Position numbers and translations under genes: made by a program. A stretch of DNA of 64,000 nucleotides from Mycogone perniciosa (Eukaryota > Ascomycota > Sordariomycetes > Hypocreales > Hypocreaceae). Location: the NCBI GenBank assembly GCA_025331125.1, contig JAOALB010000086.1, forward strand, positions 124,001-188,000. Reading direction: 5' to 3'. The notes under the pieces are model-generated. The model ran no database searches. It was not told the origin of the DNA and was given only the letters and a program-made list of their open reading frames with translations. Numbering within the stretch: position 1 is the stretch's first letter; each line of letters begins with the position of its first letter. Of this stretch, positions 55,154-64,000 are shown in pieces.

Positions 55154-57101
55154 ATGGCGTCCGCAAAGGTCTCAGGGAAAAGAGATCCCAGAGCCTGGGA
55201 TGCACTGACACCCCCCTTGGCAGAATGGATCCTGGAAGCCGTATCAAGTATGGGATTCGCCAAGATGACCCCGGTACAAGCTGCTACCTTGCCTCATTTT
55301 CTCGGAAACAAGGACGTGGTGGTTGAGGTAAGTCAGTTCAAACTATTACAGACAAATTCAGAGTTCTGATATAAGACCATATCTACAGGCCGTCACTGGT
55401 AGCGGAAAGACATTGGCTTTCTTGATCCCAGTTGTCCAAAGACTCCTGCGCCTGGCAGAACCCACCAAGAAACACCATATTGGCGCTATTGTTGTCTCGC
55501 CCACACGAGAGCTCGCCGCCCAGATTCACTCAGTCCTACTGTCACTTCTAGAATTCCATGCCCCATCAGCCGAAATCTTGCCGCATCTGAAAGGGGAGGA
55601 CAAGAGACCCAGCACCGTTGTTCCCGTTGTTGTCCCGCAATTGCTCGTTGGAGGCACTACAACAACTGCGCAAGACCTCAGCTACTTTGTCCGACATAGC
55701 CCGAACCTTTTAATATCATCCCCCGGAAGACTCGTGGAACTACTGGCATCGCGACATGTACACTGCACTCAGTCCAGCTTTGAGGTCCTTGTCCTGGATG
55801 AGGCCGATAGGTTGCTCGATTTAGGATTCAAGCAGGATCTTCAAGGCATACTCTCACATCTTCCGAAACAGAGGCGGACGGGCTTGTTCAGTGCAAGTGT
55901 AAGTGAAGCGGTGGGTGAGATCATTCGGGTGGGACTGCGAAATCCAGTCAAGATTGAGGTCAAAGTCAAGATGAAGGACGGTGGCATTGTGGAGGACAGG
56001 AGGACGCCGGCAAGCCTTCAAATGGCCTACCTCATCAAGCCGGCGAGCCAAAAGTTGCCAGCCTTGGCACAGCTTTTGGAGCGCCTGCCCGTGAGGCCAC
56101 AGCGCAGCATTGTCTTCCTGTCAACATGTGCTGCTGTGGACTATTTCCAACACGTCCTACCTGAAATCCTCCCCCCAGGATTCGCCTTATTGCCTTTACA
56201 CGGGAAGCACCCTGCCAAGGTGCGCGAAAAGAACTTCAATCGCTTTTTAACTTCAGTATCCCCAACAATTTTATTAACAACCGATCTGGCCGCTCGGGGT
56301 TTGGATATCCCGCAAGTTGACCTGGTTGTTCAAATTGATGCCCCATCAGATCCCAAGGTTTTCATACACCGGAGCGGACGCGCGGGTCGTGCTGGACGAA
56401 AAGGACTGGCGGTGGTGATGCTCCACCCCGGACGGGAGGAAGATTACGTCAAGTTCTTAGAAGTTCGCAAAACACCAATTACACTCTTGGAAAAGCCCGA
56501 GATTGTTTTGACGGAGGACGATGCCCGTGATGCAACCGCAAAGATCCGGGAATTAGTCCAAACTGACCGAGCATTTTATGACAAGGCCCAAAAGGCTTTT
56601 GTAAGTTGGGCTCGAAGCTACGGAGCTCACCAAGCAACATCAATATTTCGGACGAGCGATCTTGATTGGGCAGATCTTGGACACGCATGGGGACTTCTCC
56701 GCATGCCCAAAATGCCGGAGCTAAGGGCTTGGGTTGGCGACAAGACATTGGGAATAGAGATGGATTGGGACACTTTCCCCTACAAGGAAAAGGCGCGAGA
56801 GCAGGCAAGACTAGAGGCTCTAGAGGCTGAGAGATCCGGAGAAAGTGCCAGGAAAGCCGCTGAAGCGAAGAAAAAGAGAAAGAGTAATGAAGCATGGAGC
56901 GGAAAACACGAGATGGAGGATCATCGAGTTGAAAGGCGGGAGAAACGGGCCAAGAAGAGGGATGCCGAAAGGACGGCCAAAATGACGGACGAAGAGAAGC
57001 TCCAACATGCGGAGCTGAATGACTTGATCCAACAGGTCAGGCAACAGAACCAGGAAAAGGCAGCGACCGCGGATGAGGAGTTTGAAGGCTTTGATGATTA
57101 A
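55154..57101 (+). CDS. SPB4: DEAD-box ATP-dependent RNA helicase Spb4
   Basis: Two exons (55154-55327 and 55389-57101) join in phase 0 to 628 aa. Helicase motifs in order: Q-motif region (MGFAKMTPVQAATLPHFLG, about 34-52), motif I AVTGSGKT (59-66), motif Ia PTREL (96-100), motif II VLDEADRLLDLGF, motif III SAS instead of the canonical SAT (codons 55890-55898), motif IV region SIVFLSTCAAVDYFQHVLPE, motif V TTDLAARGLDIPQVDLVVQ, motif VI HRSGRAGRAGRKG. The C-terminal Lys/Glu-rich extension and length fit Spb4, a helicase needed for 60S pre-ribosome assembly and 27S pre-rRNA processing in the nucleolus. The extra start upstream lacks support; this ATG gives the family-like MASAKVSGKRDPRAWDAL. Confidence 0.95.
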
Positions 57102-58989
57102 ACAGCAATTTTATATACCCCTGGTGTTGCCCGACGCAAGTGCGGGCTGAAATGTCCCGTTTGAACAAGGTTCATCTGTGAGGAAAATGCCATTTTCGTA
57201 TGGAAGAGAACGGCTCACGACTCATGGACCCTGGGAGTGCATAATGCAGTTGAGACGTTAACATACGAGTACTAATACTAGTGCGTGATGCAGCCAGTCT
57301 AGGACAGGATACGACGTTATCTTTCGGCTTTTGTCGCCAGCCAAGAAAAAATTTGCTTTATTAACGCTGAGTCGTTTAGGTTGAGGATGCCGAATACGCG
57401 TATCTAGACGTTGTCCAGCAGCTGGATCCACACTTGGTTTAGTACGCGTGTTAATACTAGGTGATACGGAGTACGAAGTAGTACAGGATGAGCTGACCGC
57501 CCCTACGAGAGCGAAGGATTTTGGATTTTCAAAGTTTACGGAGTACGCGGAAGCTATAACGACAAGAAACTATAAAGGGATGGATATGAACCAGAACCAG
57601 AAATGCTGTGAGGTCGAACCAAGTGGAACAGCCAACGCCGACCTAGGACGCCCTGTCGACATGTCGAGAGGGCGCAGAAGTTGTCCGCCACACCACTAAC
57701 ACCAGCCAACGTATGATTTCCCTTCTCTGTTCGTGCCGGTGAATTATTAGGCCGATAACTTGGTTATCAATGCAGAGGCTTCGATTGATGATGCACTTAC
57801 TCATCTTCTGGAAATGGAAACGGAACAACCTAGATTCTCGAATTGGACGCACGAGCCCCGAGCCAGGACAACAAGGTGGAATCATTGCTCCATCTCCGCT
57901 TCTATGGCCATTGTTATTGGCTGGGTGACAAGAAACTATATTCGGGGGAGACGCTATATCCGCGGTCAGCGCGCAGGGCTGATGGCAGTGGAAGAAGCCT
58001 GACACGAAGACACCACCCACGACTAATCATCCTTTTGCACGATACGACGACCACTCCGTATTACTGCCCTTTTCGGTATACGGCTGCCGGCGCCGGCTGT
58101 CGAGAACGGCACAACGATATCTGCACCCAAGATGACAGATTTACGATGCCAATACGCAGTGCGCGGGTTAGTGCCTTCACATTGGTGCGATCTGTGTTCC
58201 GTACGGTCGGGTCGGGGTCATTATAAATTTGATGGGTAATGAGGGCATACCCACTGCAACACGAGAGCGAGCGAATGGATCGTTGCTGCCACGGAGGATT
58301 CCGTGCAAAACAGACAACATGTTGGCTCCTTTTTCGGCGCTATTGGCCGTTTGTGCTATGTCTGTTGTGAGTGGTGTGGTGACGATACGGAACATCCTTC
58401 TTCATTAGCCAAAAGGCCATGGAAGAAAGGCTCAGAGTCGGCGAGGTGCTGGGCCCCAAAACGCCCGCAACACGTCCGCTGTGTTGCGATATTACTGGTA
58501 GGGCTGACATAGGGCAGTGTAAGCTTCGTATACCCTGCGGAGAAAGTGGGAAAAGTGGAATGTCGACACTGATGAGTAGACGGAATATGATTACCAACTC
58601 GTATTCGTGAGCCCCCATCGTAATCCGCCCGCAAAAAGCTGCGTGGCGCAGACCAGTTAGCCAGAGAGCCAGGCCAGGTACCCGTACGGATTCTGCGACA
58701 CTTCTTCTCACTTACATAAAGTTGCATTTGCGGTGGTTCCATTCCGGCAGTTCAGCGATTTTTGCGACCTTATCTTTGCTGGTCATTTGCCGACAACCCT
58801 GCTGATGGATTGATACTCTGTAGTATCTACATCATAATACTATCGACAAGGAGGTTTCTGTTTTGATGGGGGAATTCTATCCTCAGTTTTCATCGTCGTC
58901 GGCTTCTTCTTCTTCTTCTTCCTCGTCGTTTGCTTCTTTTTTGTTCTTCCTTGGATATCTTCGCTACCTCGGTCGGTATCTGACACACC
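57102..58989. other. Gene-poor region with TACGGAG repeats
   Basis: No gene is supported. TACGGAGTA copies at 57465-57473 (abutting a TACGAAGTA copy to 57480) and 57537-57545. The final ~120 nt before the regulator start is a TTC/TCT-rich pyrimidine leader. Confidence 0.45.
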
Positions 58990-60555
58990 ATGGCAACGAC
59001 GCCTCATCCGCTCAGCGCCAACGGCGTTGTCAAGACGCGACGATCGCACCGAAAGTCGCGGAATGGCTGCAGTGAGTGCAAGAGACGCCATATCCGCTGC
59101 GACGAGCGCCGACCAGCCTGTTCGAACTGTACCATTGCAGAGCGAATCTGCTCGTTCCCGCCTCTGCAGCCGTCCAAGCAGATACCGCAGCAACTACAGC
59201 CGCAGGCGCATCAATACCAGCACCAGCATGCACACCAACACCAACATCAGCACCAGCATCAACATCAGCACCAGCATCAACATCAGCACCAGCACCAGCA
59301 CCAGCACCAGCTCTCATCACAGCCGCACAGTCCAACAGCTGACTCCCTGAGCCGGCATTCTCACCAGTCTCCGTCATGCGAGCCCGAGTCTGCGGCGCTG
59401 TCTCCGTGGCCCGTGTGCGCCCCTGAACCACCTCCGGAGCCCTCATGTCTTATTCCGGAGCGGCACCGTCCTGCCCCGGTGCCACCGCCGCAGATGCTGC
59501 CGTCCTTCACGGAATCTTTCACCAATACGCCGTATCACCCTCCCGCACCTCCGGCATCCCTGTTCACAGCACAGCATCTCATGCTGCTCCACCATGCTTC
59601 CTCTTCTTCCTCCACGGGTACTCCTCTTGTAGCCAACAACCAGACCGATGTCTTCATTGACATTGCTATCCGCCACGCCATCGACGCCCCGTACCTCGTT
59701 GACCAGCTCCTCGCCCTTTCAGCCCTTCACCTTGCCATCAAGACCAACCCAGGAGATCCTCGCCCAGCCGGCACCACTGCCTCACTTCGGCACCAGGCAA
59801 CCGAGCTTCAGACCCGTGCCGTCTCATCCTTTACTCGCTACACAGCCGCCATCCCAGCAGAGGACACAGCCACATGTGTCCCTCGCTTCCTTTACGCCAG
59901 TATCCTCAGCATGCAAGTCCTGGCCGAGACCTTGCTGCAACACCCTCATCCACCCCACAACCCCAGGGGTGGTCCGTCAACCTTCCACGGCTTCATAGAG
60001 CGCATGGTCGAGTGTATCCACCTTCACCGCGGCTTGCTCAGCCTCATCCGCCCTATCTGGAACTACCTCATGCAATCCGAGCTCCAGCCTCTCCTACGCA
60101 TCACCCATGACGCCAACAGAGCTGCCAAAGCCCTTTCCCCAGGCACAGAGTGCCTCCCCCTCGAACGCCTCATCCAAGCCTCAGCCTCTCCCCATAGTGC
60201 GGATATGCCCGCCCCCCTGGATGCCGTCAGCGCAGAAGCCTGTCGCCTCGCCATCCGCCGTCTCCAATGGGCCTTTGACATGCACAACATCCTTCCTACT
60301 CAGGACTTGCCTCACGCACCCTCGGCCTTCATCGTCACACTGCCCGCCAAGTACGTTGACGTGCTCAGGACGCTCCGGCCCGAAGCCCTCATCATCCTAG
60401 CCTATCTGGGCGTCCTGCTGCACCGCTGCCGCCGCTTCTGGGCGTTTGGCGATGCGGGAACAAACATGATCCGCGCGATTGCCGGACATTTGGGCGGTCA
60501 GTGGCACGAGGCGCTGTTATGGCCGCTGAAAGCCATACAAACGGAAAATGACTGA
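58990..60555 (+). CDS. Zn2Cys6 zinc-cluster transcription factor with His/Gln tract
   Basis: A single exon encodes 521 aa. The zinc cluster near the N terminus has Cys27, Cys30, Cys37, Cys44, Cys47 and Cys54 in CSECKRRHIRCDERRPACSN followed by CTIAERIC, preceded by a basic KTRRSHRKSRNG arm. This spacing matches the sterol-regulator (UPC2-like) subgroup in style. Residues ~74-108 are an almost perfect alternating His-Gln tract (about 59209-59313), then a Pro/Ser-rich linker. The C-terminal ~300 residues are helical (DVFIDIAIRHAIDAPYLVDQ, LLALSALHLAIKT) as in fungal regulator middle-homology domains. It is a likely DNA-binding regulator; target genes are unknown. Confidence 0.9.
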   Translation: MATTPHPLSANGVVKTRRSHRKSRNGCSECKRRHIRCDERRPACSNCTIAERICSFPPLQPSKQIPQQLQPQAHQYQHQHAHQHQHQHQHQHQHQHQHQHQHQHQHQLSSQPHSPTADSLSRHSHQSPSCEPESAALSPWPVCAPEPPPEPSCLIPERHRPAPVPPPQMLPSFTESFTNTPYHPPAPPASLFTAQHLMLLHHASSSSSTGTPLVANNQTDVFIDIAIRHAIDAPYLVDQLLALSALHLAIKTNPGDPRPAGTTASLRHQATELQTRAVSSFTRYTAAIPAEDTATCVPRFLYASILSMQVLAETLLQHPHPPHNPRGGPSTFHGFIERMVECIHLHRGLLSLIRPIWNYLMQSELQPLLRITHDANRAAKALSPGTECLPLERLIQASASPHSADMPAPLDAVSAEACRLAIRRLQWAFDMHNILPTQDLPHAPSAFIVTLPAKYVDVLRTLRPEALIILAYLGVLLHRCRRFWAFGDAGTNMIRAIAGHLGGQWHEALLWPLKAIQTEND

Positions 60556-61583
60556 GACCGGCAGGGCTGGGGCTTTTTTTGTTAATACAAAAGAAGAAGA
60601 AAAAAACACCCTTGGTATATGCATTTCAAGTTTAACAGACACACGTTCGTTACGCAAGACAACAGCACCTTGCCAAAATCTAAATAGTGGGAAAAGACAA
60701 GGGGAGCACCCCTAATAAGCCCGCTCTGGCTGCGGCCTGCATGTTTGAATAGAGCATGCCCCCATGTGCCAGCGATCTACGAAAGGCCAGGCGGGCCCAA
60801 ACCCAAGGCTCTTCGCGTACTTGCAGCTTAAGTGCGATGGAATCACATTGGACATAGGGGATGGGGCGTCACGGCTGGATAGATCATATATGCATTATGT
60901 GCAGAAACTCTCTCATTGTGATGAATGCAACTTAGCATAGAGTTGTATTGGACCGTTTATTTAAGATACCACACAAATAATGTATATATATAGGTATAAA
61001 GAGGCGTTTAGAGCAAATATCATGACGATTTCTCACACTGATTGATTCAATCCTCAAACCTAGTAGTATTTATTATTGATTGTCCTGTCTGGAATAACAC
61101 CAACTCAGTAATCAATCCTACGACTAATAATATGTCTCCCCCACCTTAAAATCTCACAAAGTGCATCATATTGTCATCTTGTCTTGGTCTCATCACCCCT
61201 TTTCCTTTTCGTCAAACCTCCAACCCTTCCCCTCTGCATTTCTACACAACCAGCCTCCTGTGCCCGACACGCGGCTTTTTCAGTTTCCAGACATAGAACG
61301 AGGAATGATGAAAAAATAAGAGTCCGGCGTCCTGTTTTGGCAGGTGGTGGAAGGTGCCAAGGCGCAGCCGGGGCCGTGTGGCTCTTCTATGGATTGGTAT
61401 CACGACAAAAAGAAAATGGGTCCCGAGCTATCTCAACGTTCGCCAAGAGTCTGACGGCTATTGTCAAAGTCCGTAGAACTCCCAGCCGTCGGAAGCTCCA
61501 TAAATGTGGGTTTCGGCTTTCTCGGAAGTTGAGGGCTCAGTGTCCCGTGTCGGCGCAACTTCTGCTCGGAGTTCTTGCGGAAG
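60556..61583. other. Convergent intergenic region
   Basis: This holds the 3' flanks of the Zn2Cys6 gene (+) and CRM1 (-). AT-rich with TATATATA near 60984. No gene is supported. Confidence 0.4.
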
Positions 61584-64000
61584 TCACAGTTCTTCATCCT
61601 CTAGTTCCGATGGCTTGAGGAGACCACCGACCTTCTGCCGCCTCTCCATGTCGGCAGCCCTGGCATCACGCTCCTGCTGCTCCTTCTCTACAATAAAGAG
61701 CTCAGCATTGTCGCCAGCAAACTCCTTCAGGGAAATGAGGAAGTCACGCATGTTGAGACGGAACTTGTCGTACTGCGTGTTCAGCGTAAACAAGCCCTCC
61801 ACGAAGCTTGCCACCTGGGCTCTGTGTGCCTTGTTAGCATAGATACGAGATACCCAAGGACAACAGATAGTCACTTACGCTTGTAGGTTGGGGAAGGCGT
61901 TCTGCAATAGGGCCGCAACAGAGGTGGTCAGGAATTCCCGGTTGCTGGTTCCGGCCTGTGCCTGATCTGGCGTATAAATCGGTCCCTGAATCTTGGGTTG
62001 CGTGCCGTCTGCAGGATGGATGAAGTAAAACAGCTTCATCAGTAGCATAGATTGCGTCTTGAATCCGGCTTTGTGGTCGCTGTCCGTCACAACGAACAGC
62101 ACATCCTGCAAGATTGTTACGAAGAAGCGTTGGAAGAATGCGTTGGCTGTGGCGACATCCGTCTTTTCCGCAATGTTGTTAATCAGCTCCAGACACATGT
62201 TCAAGCCCGCTGCTTCGACGTCACGGTTGTCATGCTTGAATGCCCAAGAGCATGAATCAATAACAAACTTGAACTGGTTGTTATCGAGTTTCAAGAGAGC
62301 TACAGGCAAGTTAGCATCAATCCAGAACACATACATCGTCGTATTAGCTTACCTGGGAAGCAGTGCAAGTTGATGGCTCGCAAAAGGTTGAAGAATTCGA
62401 CACGATGTTCGGGGAACTCCGAGAAGTCCTTGTTGATCATGTCGAGAGTGCACTCGAAGACATTCTCCATAATAGTCGGGACCTGATCCTCCATCAAAGC
62501 CTAGAGCCTCGTCAGTACGCCATCTCCACTCAGTTCCTAACGGCACCACTTACAGAAAGCTTGGTGATAATCGTGGACATGGCCTTGAGAACTTCGGCGT
62601 CACGAGCTCCTGGGACATTCCGGTTGTAGTCAACAAGGACAGAATCCAGCAATGGGGGAACCATCTGGGCTCGCACAGCCTGCAAATCTTCGGCTTTGTC
62701 GACATAGGTCTCAATCAACTTGAGGATTTCCTTCTTGATTGTCCTCAAACCACGGACCTTGGGCATCTTGGTTGCCAGGTCACCTTGAGTTATCTGTTAG
62801 CATCGATATCAAAGCGAAGAGTAATTTTTCATTCTCACCATCACGAGCAACAGCCTCGGAGATCAGTGTACTGGTTGCCCGGTACATCTGAAGCATGTCA
62901 TGGTATATCCGGCCAATTTGCGGGTAGAAGTAGGATCCAATCGAAGAACATGCCGAAACGTTAGTCTTCATGATGTTGCCGATAACCTTGATCGTTTCTG
63001 AGTCTTGTAAAATCGAAGGGTTCATCGTAGCTTGTTTGATAATCTCGTCCCAAGCGGCGTTCGGAATATTCATGAGCTCAGAAAGCAGTCGCTCCTGTTG
63101 GTTCTTGTTGCCCTGGGCCGCAACCATGTAACCACAGGCTTCATAGAAGGTGTGAACTTGTTGTGGTGTAAGGTCGCAGGTAATCTTGCCCATATTCCTC
63201 ACAATCTCCTCGATAAATGGCTCTTGCTCGCTAGGCTGGAGGGCAACGAAATGACGCCGACATTGTCTTGCAATCTTAATAAATGTATCGCAAGCCATGT
63301 CCTGCACACCTAAAATTGTCTGTTAGCTAAGGGCTTCCAGAGTCACTGAATGGAAAACCTACCTTCATGCGACTCGTGCATGAACTCGAACAGCTTGTTA
63401 ACGACCGTCTTGAGGAACTTCCAATGAGCCTTAAGGAAGCGAGGATATTGGCCAACAATATACATGATGTTACTGGCGACAACAGCCTTGTTGTCCTTGC
63501 CTCGCTTCATTTCCGTAAGGCCAAGAAGATCCTTAATAACCGTAACAAGGAATCGCTTCTCAGTCTCCTCATTCATGGCCAGAGAAATAGAACCGATGGC
63601 CCAGCAGAGAACGTTACAATTGTGCCAAGACCACTCGGAACCATCAACTTGACGGGCCAGCTTCTCAGTCATGATATTCTCGGTATCAACCACGTCGAGA
63701 TGGGTGAGGTAGACTAAGCATTCTCGGATCGTCTTATACAGTTGGACGGTATCGCTTTCCTTGACGAACTCGCGCACGATCTCTCCTTCATCGTTCTCAA
63801 CAATCAAGACTTCTTCCGGACGGACCATCTTCTCGATCATGACAACTCGCAGATTCGAAAGGACCTCGTTGTACTTGTGCTTTCGGAGAGGGTAGTTCAT
63901 TAGGAGGCTGGGGTTAGGAGCACCACTGCCAGACATGCCACCGCTCACACCAAGCAAGGGGTTGAGGTCAGTGATGGGTAGCTGCTGCATCTCCTCATAG
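61584..64000 (-). CDS. CRM1: Exportin-1 / Crm1, 3' part (runs off right edge)
   Basis: Minus-strand gene with its 5' part beyond the window. Visible exons: 63363-64000 (partial), 62839-63309, 62554-62783, 62353-62500, 61879-62299 and 61584-61821, all phase-consistent. The sequence carries Crm1 hallmarks: NKAVVASNIMYIVGQYPRFL, the NES-groove segment VQDMACDTFIKIARQCRRHF, PQQVHTFYEACGYMV, FPEHRVEFFNLLRAINLHCF, and the C-terminal LNTQYDKFRLNMRDFLISLK with an acidic end (EDEEL). Crm1 exports leucine-rich-NES cargo with Ran-GTP. The cysteine in DMACDT (codon 63290-63292) corresponds to the leptomycin-B target residue (human Cys528), predicting sensitivity. Five introns are visible in this part. 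Confidence 0.96.

Noticed and set aside
55898..55950. Donor-like GTAAGT inside SPB4
   Set aside because: The downstream open frame (GEIIRVGLRNPV) matches the Spb4 family, so removing it would delete conserved sequence.
58860..58960. TTC/TCT-rich tract as a Ser/Phe-rich coding exon
   Set aside because: It lies directly before the Zn2Cys6 ATG and is a typical pyrimidine-rich leader. The possible peptide is pure low complexity.

Overview
This window looks like the nuclear genome of a filamentous ascomycete (Pezizomycotina, most likely a Sordariomycete and plausibly Hypocreales). The evidence is the gene content (LHS1, NOP58, SEC18, SPB4, LTE1, CRM1, YAG7, DGK1 and a Zn2Cys6 regulator), introns of about 50-75 nt with GTNNGT donors and CTAAC-type branch sites, RG-rich and RS-rich protein tails, and HDEL as the ER retention signal. 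The species assignment is inference. No rRNA, tRNA, CRISPR array, virus or intact transposon was recognised.

Layout. 0.3-5.7 kb: YAG7-like RNA-associated protein, then the ER Hsp110/Grp170-type chaperone LHS1 (both +). 6.6-9.5 kb: a secreted pepsin-family aspartic protease (+) converging on a small coiled-coil protein (-). 11.6-16.8 kb: a GT31-like type II membrane glycosyltransferase (-), a PDI-like protein with HDEL but no CxxC (-), and, 348 bp away and divergent, a prolyl-4-hydroxylase-type 2OG oxygenase (+). 17.2-20.0 kb: a tiny membrane protein with a poly-Q tail and APC10/DOC1. 21.9-37.0 kb: a compact housekeeping block with a stomatin-family protein, NOP58 diverging from VMA6, mitochondrial uS15m diverging from cytosolic uS2 (RPS0), and the very large LTE1-type Ras-GEF. 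41-46 kb: SEC18/NSF diverging from a LENG1/CIR_N splicing-type protein, which converges on an orphan lipocalin-like protein. 46.4-49 kb: an unknown gene with an ambiguous 3' end and a KxDL protein. 53-57 kb: DGK1 diverging from SPB4. 59-60.6 kb: a Zn2Cys6 transcription factor with a His/Gln tract. 61.6-64 kb: the 3' part of CRM1/exportin-1, which runs off the right edge.

Most neighbours are arranged as divergent or convergent pairs. The most interesting pairing is the redox-dead PDI-like protein with the prolyl hydroxylase, because animal collagen prolyl hydroxylase uses PDI as its non-catalytic subunit. Ribosome-biogenesis promoters in the window (NOP58/VMA6, uS15m/uS2, SPB4) carry CACGTG boxes. 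One of these sits inside a perfect 14-bp inverted repeat.

The gene-poor stretches (9.5-11.6, 19.9-21.9, 37-41, 45.7-46.4, 49-53 and 57-59 kb) hold many copies of a short element, TACGGAG(TA). It occurs far more often than chance and is essentially absent from exons.
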